Assembly (NCBI GenBank): GCA_963717115.1
Contig: CAVQVO010000017.1
Span: 992,001-1,056,000, forward strand
Reading direction: 5' to 3'
DNA from: JBBQUN01 sp963717115
Lineage (GTDB): Bacteria; Actinomycetota; Acidimicrobiia; Acidimicrobiales; SZUA-35
DNA: 64,000 nucleotides
Of this stretch, positions 51,467-61,624 are shown one piece after another. The notes beneath the pieces were generated by a model. That model was given only the letters and a program-made list of their open reading frames with translations, ran no database searches and was not told where the DNA came from. Made by a program: the position numbers and the translations under genes. Each line of letters opens with the position of its first letter. Positions within the stretch are counted from its first letter, which is position 1.

Positions 51467-54399
51467 GTGCGGGTCATGCATGAGGTGCCAGAGTCGCAAC
51501 GTTCGACTCCCGGCGGCAAACCTTCGAGCCTTCGTCGCTCGTCCGGTGGGTCGATGCCGGGAGATCCCATTCCCGAGGTCCCGATGCCCGACGGCGCCAG
51601 TGGGTTGACCGAGGAGTCCTCGATCGCGCTCCGCGAGGCACTGGTCGGCGAACCCCGCCCCGATGGACCGGCCACCGACGACCCCGACGACCGGCTCGAC
51701 GACGAACCGGCCGGGCCGCTCGACGAGGTGATGGCGTCGCCGGGTCCGTCGACCGACCCGGCCGGCACCGCAGCGACCTCGGGGCTCGAATCGGAGACCG
51801 AGCGCGACGGGGCGATCATCGGATGGCTCGGGCTCGCCGTGGCCCTGGCCTGTGCGGTGTTCGTCTTCGTGCAGATGCGGCCCGACCTCATCTTCCTCGA
51901 CACCACACCGTCGGGTGGCGACATGGGCGCCCATGTGTGGGGGCCGGCCTACCTGCGCGACAACCTGCTGTCACAGGGTCGACTCACGGGGTGGACGCCG
52001 GACTGGTACGCCGGGTTCCCGGCCTACCAGTTCTACATGGTGGTCCCCTCGCTGGCGATCGTGGCACTCAACGCGGGTCTCGATCCACTCGTCGGCGGCA
52101 TCGTGTCGCTCGTGGTCCTGGCGGCCGCCGCCGCCGCCGCCCGGCGCTTCCGGTCGTGGGCCGTCCTCCTGTTCGTCGCCGCCGCCGTGGTCTCGGTCCT
52201 GCTGATCGGGCTCCCGTACGGCGTGGCCTTCAAGGTGATCAGCATCAGTGGGCTGGTTGCGTTCCCGATCGCCGCCTGGGCGCTGGGTCGGATGGCCGGA
52301 CTCCGCCGAACCGATCCCGGCCTTCATGGCGCTCGGATCAACGGTCTTCCTCTTCGACACCAACTTCCAGATCTACGGCGGCAACATCGCCTCGACGCTG
52401 GCCGGGGAGTTCGCCTTCTCGATCGGACTGTGCCTCAGTCTCCTGGCCATGGGCCTCGCCATCCGCGGCATGGATCGCCACAGTGCCGGGCTGCCGAGCT
52501 CGCGGGCCATGGCCGCCGTGGTGATCGCCCTGGTTGCCCTGAGCCATCTCATCCCGCTGTTCTTCATGTTGCTCGGGCTGGCGATCGTGATGCTCGCCGA
52601 CCGCAAGATCCCCCGCCTCTGGATCCTGGCCGTCGCCGCCACCTTCTGTCTCGTCCCCATGGCGCTCGCCGACGACGTCACGGTGCCCGCCTTCCTCGCG
52701 ACGGTCGGGGCGGCCATTGCCGTCGCCGGCGCCGTGGTCGCCGCCGACGAGGGGGTGCGCAGTCGATTCCTCTGGCTCGCCGTCACCGGCCCGATCGCTG
52801 CGCTCCTGGCCAGTTTCTGGCTCGTTCCCTTCTATCTGCAGTCGGAGTTCTTCAACGACATGGGCTGGGAGCGCAAGGACCTGATCGGGCCCCTGCTGCT
52901 GACCGACCCGATGAAGATCGCCCTGCCGGTGGCCGCCATCGGTGCGGTCCTGGCCCTCGCCACCCGTGACCGCATGGGCATCACGTTCGCCATCATGGCC
53001 GGCGTCTTCGCAATGGCCGTCGCCAACCTCGGGGCCGGCAAGCTCTGGAACGCCCGGCTCCTGCCGTTCTTCTATCTGTCGGTCTACCTGACGGCGGCGA
53101 TCGCCCTCGCCCTCGTCGTCCGGTTCAGCGCCGCCGCAGCCTCGGAACGGATCCACGCACCGGATCGACGCGTGCTCGGGGGCGGACTGGCCCTCGGACT
53201 TGCACTCACGCTCGTCGGACTGGCCATCCCGTTGCGAGCGCTGCCCGGGGGTACGGTCAACGCGGTCGGCGTGCACGAGTGGTTCGGATTCCGCAGCTAC
53301 GCCCGCAGCTTCATCCCCTCGTGGGTGTCCTGGAACTACTCGGGCTACGAGGAGAAGCCGGCCTATCTCGAGTACCGCAACGTGGTCGAGCTCATGGCTG
53401 GCCTGGGTGAGTCCAACGGCTGCGGCCGGGCGATGTGGGAGTACGACGCCCACCTCGAACGCTACGGCACCCCGATGGCGCTGATGCTGCTGCCCGCATT
53501 GGACCGACGGCTGCATCGGCTCGATGGAGGGCCTCTACTTCGAGTCCTCGGCAACGACCCCGTTCCACTTCCTGAACCAGTCCGTGCTGTCGTCGAGCCC
53601 CTCGCGAGCCCAGCGGGACCTGCCCTACCAGGGCTTCGACATCGAAACCGGGATCGAACAGCTCCAGGTGATGGGTGTTCGGTACTACATGGCCCAGACC
53701 GACACCTCGATCGCCGCGGCCCGGGGCCGGGACGACCTGACCGAGGTGGGGGAATCCGAACCCTTCGTGGTCTTCGAGCTCGACCGTCACGACCTGGTGG
53801 AGGGGCTCGACACGACCCCGGTGGTGGCCACGGGCCCCACGGGTGAACAGGCCGCCGGCGTGGGGAGTCGGTTCGACGTCGGGTGGGCGAGCCAGGCCGT
53901 CAAGTTCTACAACGACCCGGCGGGCTACGACGCCATGCCCGGCCGAGGACGGCCCGTCCGAGTGGCCGAGGGTGGCCGTGCAGTTGCCCGGCGACGGCAC
54001 CCCGGTCGCCGACCCGGCCGTCGTGTCCGACCTCGACGTCGGCGACGACCACATCTCGTTCACGGTCGACCAGGTCGGGTCGCCGGTGTTGGTGAAGGCG
54101 TCGTACTTCCCGAACTGGAAGGTGTCGGGAGCCGACGGGCCGTACCGGGCCGGCCCCAATCTCATGGTCGTCGTCCCGACCGACACCGACGTCGAGCTGA
54201 CCTACGGCTACACCGGTCCCGACTATCTGGGTTACCTGTTGACGCTGGTCGGTCTGGGCGGGTTGGTGTGGCTGGTTCGGCGCGATCACCGGTCACCCTC
54301 CACCCCAACCAACCGTTCTGGCGGGTCGGCGTCCCTCGCCGGGGACGGAGCGCCGCCAGAACGACGGGGTGGTGGGTCGGGACCGGGGCTGTTTCGTGA
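51467..54399 (+). CDS. PTPS-related polytopic membrane protein, GT-C-like (three frame breaks)
   Basis: The coding sequence runs through four frame segments. Breaks lie near 52306 (extra C), 53493-53495 (extra C; repair gives LLPHWTDGCIGSMEGLYFES) and 53938-53940 (extra C; repair gives MPAEDGPSEWPRV). The repaired product is about 975 residues: an Asp/Glu/Pro-rich head, the motif GGDMGAHVWGPAYLRDNLL (in part), WTPDWYAGFPAYQFY, a dozen helices and a soluble C-terminal beta domain closed by a final helix. These match the 6-pyruvoyl-tetrahydropterin-synthase-related membrane family, GT-C-like proteins of unknown sugar. The end is uncertain: the last frame stays open into manB, while TGA 54397 is in the neighbouring frame. 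Confidence 0.7.
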
Positions 54400-54430
54400 C
54401 GAGGCCGAACCGGTCGTGCCACCGTCGGCG

Positions 54431-54436
54431 TATCTT
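54431..54436 (+). promoter_or_regulatory. -10 element (TATCTT) of manB
   Basis: TATCTT ends six bases before GTG 54443. It supports an independent start for manB although the upstream frame reads through in the given sequence. Confidence 0.45.
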
Positions 54437-54442
54437 GCCGGG

Positions 54443-55847
54443 GTGGAATCCGCCAACATCGCCTCGCTCGACGCCATCGTCAAGGCCTACGACGTCCGAG
54501 GGACCTACCCCGATCAGATCAACGCGACGATCGCCGAGGCCCTCGGCGTGGGGTTCGCGACCTTCGTCCGCTCCGCCGAACCCGAGGCCGGTCGAATCGT
54601 GATCGGTCGAGACATGCGGCCCTCGGGCACCGAGCTGGTGGCGGCCTTCTCCAAGAGGCGTCCGACGCCAGGGTCTCGACGTGGTCGACATCGGGCTGGC
54701 CTCGACCGACATGGTGTACTTCGCATCCGGCTCGCTCGGCTGCCCCGGGGTGATGTTCACCGCATCACACAACCCTGCCGGCTACAACGGGATCAAGCTC
54801 TGCCGATCGGGTGCCGCGCCGATCGGACAGGAATCGGGACTGGCCGACATCAAGGCCACGGCGGCCGAGGAACTGGCCGAACGGGGCCCGGCGCCGGCGG
54901 CCATCGAGGGTGACACGACCAGCGAGGAGCTGCTCGGCGCGTTCGCCGAGCACGTTCGGGGGTTCGTCGACACCTCGCAACTCCGACCGCTCAAGGTCGT
55001 CGTCGACACGGCCAACGGCATGGGTGGCCTCGTGGTCCCGGCGGCGTTCGAGGGTCTGCCCATCGAACTCGATCTGCTCTATCCCGAACTCGACGGCACG
55101 TTCCCCAACCACCCGGCCGATCCGCTCGACATGGACAACCTCGTCGATCTCCAGGCCCGGGTGCTCGAGGTCGGAGCCGACGTCGGGTTGGCCTTCGACG
55201 GTGACGCCGACCGGGTCTTCCTGGTCGACGAGCTCGGGCGGCCCGTCTCGGGTTCGCTCACCACCGCGCTGCTCGCCCGGGCGATCCTCGCCGAGCATCC
55301 CGGACGCACCGTGGTGCACAACCTCATCTGCTCCAAGGTCGTCCCCGAGGTCATCGCCGAGTCGGGCGGCGTCGCCTTCCGGTCCCGGGTCGGCCACTCG
55401 TTCATCAAGGCCCACATGGCCGAGGAGGATGCGATCTTCGGCGGTGAGCACTCGGCTCACTACTACTTCGCCGACAACTGGCGGGCGGACTCGGGTCTCA
55501 TCGCCTCGATGTTCGTGTTGGCCCAGCTCAGCGCCTTCGACGGCCCGCTGTCGGCCCTGTTGGCGCCCCTCGATCGTTATGCGGCGTCGGGCGAGATCAA
55601 CACCCGGGTCGACGACGCGTTCGCGGTGATCGACCACGTGGCGCAGCACTACGGCCAGGTCTCGACCGAGGGGACGGGCACCGCCATCGACCGCCTCGAC
55701 GGGCTCACCGTCGACCTCGGCGACTGGTGGTTCAACCTGCGGCCCTCCAACACCGAGCCGCTGCTCCGACTCAACCTCGAGGCCGCGACGTCCGACGACG
55801 TCGCCGCCCGGGTCGCCGAGGTCCAGGCCGTGATGGCGAGCGTCTGA
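54443..55847 (+). CDS. manB: phosphomannomutase/phosphoglucomutase (one frame break)
   Basis: About 467 residues after repair. Interconverts mannose 6-phosphate and mannose 1-phosphate. The N-terminal KAYDVRGTYPDQIN and IVIGRDMRPSG are followed by a break at 54655-54658 where one base is extra. The second frame resumes as QGLDVVDIGLASTDMVYFAS and has the phosphoserine loop TASHNPAGYNGIKL, the metal-binding AFDGDADRVF, GGEHSAHYYF for sugar selection and the phosphate-binding RPSNTEPLLRLN. It is followed four bases later by manA, so the two mannose enzymes are one unit. Confidence 0.94.
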
Positions 55848-55851
55848 GGTC

Positions 55852-57085
55852 GTGCACCTCGACCCCGAGTTGCTCGCGACACCGCTGCGCTGCTCGATCC
55901 AGCACTACGCCTGGGGTCGGCCCGGGGTCCTGTCCGAACTCGTCGGGGCCGAGGCCGACGATCGACCCGAAGCCGAGCTCTGGATGGGCGCGCATCCGTC
56001 GGCGCCGAGCACCCTGCCCGACGGCCGCAGCCTGGCCGAGGCGATCGCCGATCGTCCCACGGCCGTCCTCGGCGAAGCCGTTGCCTCGGCATTCGACGGC
56101 CTCCCGTACCTCTTCAAGGTCCTCGCGGCGAGTGTGCCCCTGTCGATCCAGGCCCATCCGACCCTCGAACGGGCCCGGGCCGGGTTCGCCCGGGAGGATG
56201 CGGCGGGCATCGATCGTGGGGCACCCGAACGGGTCTACCGAGACCCGAACCACAAGCCCGAGCTGATCGCGGCGCTGACGGTCTTCGAGGGCAAGTGCGG
56301 GTTCCGACCCCTCGATGCCACCCGGCGGCTCTTCGCCGCGCTCGACCACCCGGCCCTCGACCCGGTCCGGGGACTGCTCGCCGACGGACCGGCCGACGAC
56401 GCCGCCGTCCTGGCCGAGACGCTCGCCTGGCTCCTCCGCCGGCCGGTGCCGGCCGCCCGGGCGTTGGCCTCGGCCGTCGAGGAGGCCGCAGCGTCGCTCC
56501 TCGCCTCGGGCGGACCCGAAGCCGACGAGTTCCGACCGGATCTGGTCGCCTGCGAGGCCGTCGCCGACGCCTTTCCCGGCGACATCGGCGGCGTGGTCGC
56601 CCTGTTGCTCAACCATGTCGTGCTCCAACCGGGGGAGGCGCTCTTCCTCGACGCCGGGAACCTCCATGCCTACCTGTCGGGCCTCGGGGTGGAACTGATG
56701 GCGAACAGCGACAACGTCGTGCGGGGCGGGCTCACGCCCAAACACGTCGACGTCGACGAATTGTTGGCCGTGGTCGTCACCGAGCCGGCTCCGGCGCCGG
56801 TCCAGCGCCCGGAGGGCCCCGTCCACACCTACGACTCGCCCGTTCCCGAGTTCGCCCTCACCCGACTCGTCGATCTCGAGTCGGGGGCCGAGACGGTCGA
56901 GGTGACCGGGCCGGCCATCGTGCTCGCGACGTCGGGCCACCTCGTCCTGCGGACCGCCGACCGATACCAGCGGCTCGATCGTGGGCGCCCCGGCCTTCCT
57001 GCCCGCCGAGATCGGACCGGTCACCGTGACCAACGTGGGGCTGGCATGGGTGGCAGGACCGGGCGCTAGTCTGGCCGGGTCCTGA
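55852..57085 (+). CDS. manA: mannose-6-phosphate isomerase, type I (one frame break)
   Basis: About 410 residues after repair. Converts fructose 6-phosphate to mannose 6-phosphate with a zinc ion held by the Gln and His of SIQAHP (near 101), the Glu of NHKPELI and the His of GNLHAYLSG. The body is normal. Near the end the frame breaks in the GGG at 56983-56985; removing one G gives LDRGAPAFLPAEIGPVTV, the usual closing strand, and a stop at 57083. Without repair a nonsense tail ends at 57069. The GTG start follows manB by four bases. Confidence 0.93.
57067..57072 (+). promoter_or_regulatory. -10 element (TAGTCT) of the Trm112-SIS operon
   Basis: TAGTCT lies 52 bases before the Trm112-like GTG, inside the 3' end of manA, leaving a leader with the site TAGGAG. 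Confidence 0.3.
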
Positions 57086-57124
57086 CCCCTGGCCACGCCG
57101 GCCCCGAACCCTAGGAGCCCCCTC

Positions 57125-57361
57125 GTGGCCCTCGACCCGACGCTGCTCGAAATCCTGGCCTGCCCCGAAGACAAGGGTCCGCTGCTCTATTTCGCCGACG
57201 AGTCGATCCTCTACAACGCACGCCTGCACCGCAGCTACCGGATCGACAACGACATCCCGGTGATGCTGATCGACGAGGCTACCGCGGTCGACGACGCCGA
57301 ACACGACCGGCTCATGGCCAAGGCCGCCAGCGAGGGAATCTCGCCGACCTTCGCCGCCTGA
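57125..57361 (+). CDS. Trm112-like protein lacking most zinc ligands
   Basis: A 78-residue protein of the Trm112/YcaR family: LLEILACPEDKGPL at the start and SYRIDNDIPVMLIDEA near the middle. Typical members have two CxxC pairs; here only one Cys remains, so zinc is probably not bound. Bacterial relatives are small adaptors of unclear role; eukaryotic Trm112 activates methyltransferases. The GTG is preceded by TAGGAG. It lies 12 bases before the SIS isomerase gene, and the two are likely co-translated. Confidence 0.85.
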   Translation: MALDPTLLEILACPEDKGPLLYFADESILYNARLHRSYRIDNDIPVMLIDEATAVDDAEHDRLMAKAASEGISPTFAA

Positions 57362-57373
57362 ACAGGACCCCTC

Positions 57374-58423
57374 ATGAACACCACCTCCGACACCGCCCGG
57401 CTCGACACCCTCGGCATGTGGGACGCCATGCTCGGGCTTCCCGAACAGATCGAATCGTCGCTGGCCGAAATCGGCGCGATCAAGGGCCTGCCCGACCCCT
57501 CCAGGATCGAGAACGTGTTGATCCTGGGGATGGGCGACAGCGGCTTCGGCGGCGACGTCGCGGCCGCCTGCGCCCGCCCGTTCTCGCCGCATCCGATCGT
57601 CGTCTACGGCGGCTACCTGCCGCCGTCGTGGGTCGGTCCGAACTCCCTGGTGATCGCCCTGTCGGCGTCGGGTGCGACCGAGGAGACGCTCGAGTCCCTC
57701 GAGGCCGCCGTCGAGGCCGGTGCCCCGCTGGTGGCGGTCACCAACGGCGGTGAACTCGAAGCGCTGGCCCGGCGAGCGGGCGCTCCGGTGCTGCCCGTGG
57801 TGTCGGAGGCCTCGATGCCCCGAGCGATGCTCGGCGCCCTCGCGGTGCCGGCGATGATGGCCCTCGAGGAGATCGGGGTGTTCCCCGGAGCCCGAGCCTG
57901 GCTCGGTCACGCCACCGAGCAGCTCAAGGCCCGCCGGGAGGAACTCCTCTCGGACCGCAGCCCGGCCAAGGAGATCGCCCGGAAGGTGGGGCGCACGATC
58001 CCGATCATCTATGGCGGCGGAGTCATCGGTACCACGGCGGCGAAACGGTGGAAGATCGCCTTCAACCACAACGTGAAGTCACCGGCGTTCTGGGCCCCGA
58101 TGCCCGACCTGTGCCACAACGAACTGGTCGGGTGGGGCCAGAACGGCGACGTCACCCGCCAGATCTTCACCCAGATCCAACTTCGTCACGACGGCGAGCA
58201 CCCCCAGACCGCTCGACGCTTCGCGTACGTCGAGTCCAAGACCCTCGAGGTCATGGCCGACATCCTGTCGGTCGAGGCGCGGGGCGAGGGCTCGGTCGCC
58301 CAGCTGCTCGACCTCATCCTCGTCGGTGACATCACCACGCTCGAGTTGGCGGCGGCCGAGGGGCTCGACCCCGGACCCCTGCCCATCGTCGACGATCTGA
58401 AGACCTGGCTCGACCAGGGCTAG
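57374..58423 (+). CDS. SIS-domain phosphoglucose/phosphomannose isomerase-like protein
   Basis: A 349-residue protein with two SIS sugar-phosphate-binding domains. The first has LILGMGDSGFGGDVAAA (49-65) and ALSASGATEETLESLEAA (in part). The second has IPIIYGGGVIGTTAAKRWKI and the conserved NHNVKSPAFWAPMPDLCHNELVG loop (in part), where Glu and His would catalyse isomerisation in bifunctional PGI/PMI enzymes. It resembles the protein between manA and manB in mycobacteria (Rv3256c, from memory). With manA present it may be a regulator or a second isomerase. Confidence 0.87.
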   Translation: MNTTSDTARLDTLGMWDAMLGLPEQIESSLAEIGAIKGLPDPSRIENVLILGMGDSGFGGDVAAACARPFSPHPIVVYGGYLPPSWVGPNSLVIALSASGATEETLESLEAAVEAGAPLVAVTNGGELEALARRAGAPVLPVVSEASMPRAMLGALAVPAMMALEEIGVFPGARAWLGHATEQLKARREELLSDRSPAKEIARKVGRTIPIIYGGGVIGTTAAKRWKIAFNHNVKSPAFWAPMPDLCHNELVGWGQNGDVTRQIFTQIQLRHDGEHPQTARRFAYVESKTLEVMADILSVEARGEGSVAQLLDLILVGDITTLELAAAEGLDPGPLPIVDDLKTWLDQG

Positions 58424-58445
58424 GCGGTTGGGTCAGGATGCCGTC

Positions 58446-59225
58446 ATGAGCGGATCCCCTTCTCCCGAAGTCGTCGGTGTCGTCGTCGTGACCGGTGCCG
58501 GCGGCGGCATCGGATTGGCCACCGTGGCCAAGCTGGCCAAGGCCGGGCACGCCGTGATCGCCACCGATCTCCCGGGCACCGGGCTCCATGCGGCGTCCGG
58601 CATGGGTGAGCACGTGGTGGCCGTCGAGGCCGACGTGACCTCGATGGCCGACTGGGAGACCACCCGCGACACCGCGCTCGACCGCTTCGGTCGCATCGAC
58701 GGCCTGGTCAACAACGCCGGCATCGAGGGCGCCGTTGTGCCCCTGGTCGAGTACCCCGAGGCGATGGTCGACCGGGTCCTCGACATCAACGTCAAGGGCG
58801 TGTGGCGCGGGATCAAGACCATCGCCCCGGTGATCGCGGCCTCGGGCGGCGGATCGATCGTCAACCTGTCGTCGGTGGCCGGTCTGTCGGGTGCGGCGAA
58901 CCTCAGCATCTACTCGGCTTCGAAACACGCCGTCATCGGGCTGACCAAGTCCGCAGCGCTCGAACTCGCACCCGCGCAGATCCGCGTGAACGCGATCTGC
59001 CCCTCGCCGATCCAGACCCGCATGATGCGCTCGCTCGAAGACGCCATGAAGGTCGACGGCGTCGATGCCGAGACGATCCAGGCCGCGGTGGCCTCGTCGA
59101 TTCCACTCGGTCGCTACGGCGAGCCGGCCGAGGTTGCCGACCTCATCGCCTTCCTGCTCTCGGATGCGGCGCGGTTCCTGAGCGGCACGGCGATCCCGAT
59201 CGACGGAGCGATGAAGGCCCGCTGA
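58446..59225 (+). CDS. short-chain dehydrogenase/reductase
   Basis: A 259-residue classical SDR. TGAGGGIGL (19-27) binds the nucleotide, NNAGI stabilises the sheet, and the catalytic Ser, Tyr and Lys appear in VNLSSVAG and IYSASKHAV (YxxxK). The tail SDAARFLSGTAIPIDGAMKAR (in part) is typical. The Asp in ATDLPG after strand two favours NAD. The substrate is unknown. I chose ATG 58446 because AGGA lies ten bases upstream; an in-frame ATG six codons earlier is weaker. It follows the SIS gene by 22 bases and precedes ahcY. Confidence 0.9.
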   Translation: MSGSPSPEVVGVVVVTGAGGGIGLATVAKLAKAGHAVIATDLPGTGLHAASGMGEHVVAVEADVTSMADWETTRDTALDRFGRIDGLVNNAGIEGAVVPLVEYPEAMVDRVLDINVKGVWRGIKTIAPVIAASGGGSIVNLSSVAGLSGAANLSIYSASKHAVIGLTKSAALELAPAQIRVNAICPSPIQTRMMRSLEDAMKVDGVDAETIQAAVASSIPLGRYGEPAEVADLIAFLLSDAARFLSGTAIPIDGAMKAR

Positions 59226-59296
59226 TCCGGAGCGCTCGCCGCGTGGACCGGTCCCGCTGAGTGCATCGCCTCCCGACCGATGAGGGCGCTGCCCGC

Positions 59297-59302
59297 TACC
59301 CT
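59297..59302 (+). promoter_or_regulatory. -10 element (TACCCT) of ahcY
   Basis: TACCCT is the only good TAnnnT hexamer between the SDR gene and ahcY. It leaves a leader of about 90 bases, which folds (next entry). Confidence 0.4.
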
Positions 59303-59398
59303 GGCGGAGACGAGTGGCTGCCTGAACCGGCCAGTGGGCCTCAGCCTTTCCGAAGCGGCGCTGTCGACCGACGCGCCATCTGTGATTCCGGAGCTGAC
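59303..59398 (+). promoter_or_regulatory. structured 5' leader of ahcY, possible cis-regulatory RNA
   Basis: Two stem-loops can be drawn. One pairs GGCTG (59316-59320) with CAGCC (59342-59346) around an inner GGCC/GGCC stem (59329-59332 with 59337-59340). The other pairs GGCGC (59357-59361) with GCGCC (59373-59377) with an inner GTC/GAC. The ribosome-binding GGAG (59390-59393) follows. It does not match the SAH riboswitch core I know, so ligand control is only a suggestion. Confidence 0.35.
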
Positions 59399-60874
<1,476 letters not shown>

Positions 60875-60886
60875 CCGGACCCGGTC

Positions 60887-60911
60887 GACACGCCGTTCCC
60901 GGCGGCGTGTC
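60887..60911 (+). terminator. hairpin after ahcY
   Basis: GACACGCCG (60887-60895) pairs with CGGCGTGTC (60903-60911) around a seven-base loop, 12 bases after the ahcY stop. It has no T tract. Its right arm is duplicated in the following repeat, so a second, longer-loop pairing with 60925-60933 is also possible. Confidence 0.5.
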
Positions 60912-60941
60912 ACACCGTGCCCGGCGGCGTGTCACACCGTG
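60898..60941 (+). repeat. two tandem 22-bp repeats upstream of comF
   Basis: Two exact copies of CCCGGCGGCGTGTCACACCGTG (60898-60919 and 60920-60941; given here as its 22-bp span), each containing the palindrome GTGT-C-ACAC. They lie between the ahcY hairpin and the comF -10, where an operator would be expected. Confidence 0.85.
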
Positions 60942-60945
60942 GTCC

Positions 60946-60951
60946 TAGGTT
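60946..60951 (+). promoter_or_regulatory. -10 element (TAGGTT) of comF
   Basis: TAGGTT ends six bases before the GTG at 60958. The 22-bp repeats lie directly upstream. Confidence 0.45.
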
Positions 60952-60957
60952 CTGGTC

Positions 60958-61611
60958 GTGTTCTTCGACCGAACCTGTCCGGGATGCGGCCTGTCGAGCC
61001 CGGCACCGGTGTGCGCATCGTGTTGGGACTCCCTCGAGCCGGCGTCACCGCGCCGGCTCGAGGGAGTCGCGTCGCTGACGGCGCTCTTCGCCTACGAGCC
61101 CCGGTCGGCGGCGCTCGTGCTCCGGGCCAAGAACGGCGGCGGGAGGCCGTTGCTGCGGCGGTTCGGTGAGGCCCTCGCCCGGGAGCTCGTCGCCGGCGGC
61201 TCGTCGGAGTGCCTCGATGTCGTCACGTGGGTCCCGGCGTCTCGCATCCATGGCCGTATCCGTGGCTACGACCAGGGACGACTGCTGGCCAGACCGGTGG
61301 CCGCCTCCCTCGGCGTGCCGGCCCGCGACCTGTTGCGGCGGCTCGACGACTCCTCACAACGCGGTCTCGGTCGCGTCCAACGCCTCGGTGGTGTCGCGCT
61401 CGTGGCTCGTCGGCCGGTCCGGGGGCGGGTGTTGCTGATCGACGACGTGATCGCCACCGGTGCCTCGCTCGAGCACGGGGCTCGCGCCCTCCTCGACGCC
61501 GGTGCCGATACCATCCATGCCGCAGCGGTGGCGTCCGCCACCCGAGCTGGGCCCGAACGAATCGATCATCGATTCCATCCTCGGTCCCCCAGCAGTCGAA
61601 AGTACCCATGA
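60958..61611 (+). CDS. comF: ComF-family phosphoribosyltransferase-like protein
   Basis: A 217-residue ComF/GntX-type protein. An N-terminal zinc ribbon (CPGCGLSSPAPVCASCW, residues 7-23) is followed by a type I phosphoribosyltransferase fold with the PRPP motif VLLIDDVIATGASL near residue 160 and the TWVPASRIHGRIRGYDQGRLLA region (in part). Family members are linked to DNA uptake in some bacteria, but in actinobacteria no competence role is established. Codons 24-37 hold an 18-bp perfect inverted repeat. The next gene is hpf, 13 bases downstream, the same order as in mycobacteria. Confidence 0.9.
   Translation: MFFDRTCPGCGLSSPAPVCASCWDSLEPASPRRLEGVASLTALFAYEPRSAALVLRAKNGGGRPLLRRFGEALARELVAGGSSECLDVVTWVPASRIHGRIRGYDQGRLLARPVAASLGVPARDLLRRLDDSSQRGLGRVQRLGGVALVARRPVRGRVLLIDDVIATGASLEHGARALLDAGADTIHAAAVASATRAGPERIDHRFHPRSPSSRKYP
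61027..61068. repeat. 18-bp perfect inverted repeat inside comF
   Basis: Bases 61027-61044 are the exact reverse complement of 61051-61068, with a TCACCG loop. It lies within codons for the linker after the ComF zinc ribbon. A stem this long is unusual inside a coding region. Confidence 0.9.
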
Positions 61612-61624
61612 AAGGGGTCCTCTC

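Noticed and set aside
10457..56985. Programmed +1 frameshifting as a common mechanism
   Set aside because: There is no shared slippery codon or stimulatory structure, and many unrelated genes are affected, mostly in C or G runs. Sequencing error is simpler.
59281..59302. SAH riboswitch core (GAGGGCGCTGC resembles the conserved GAGGAGCGCTGC)
   Set aside because: The flanking stem and the downstream pseudoknot partner are not found, and the segment lies upstream of the likely start site.
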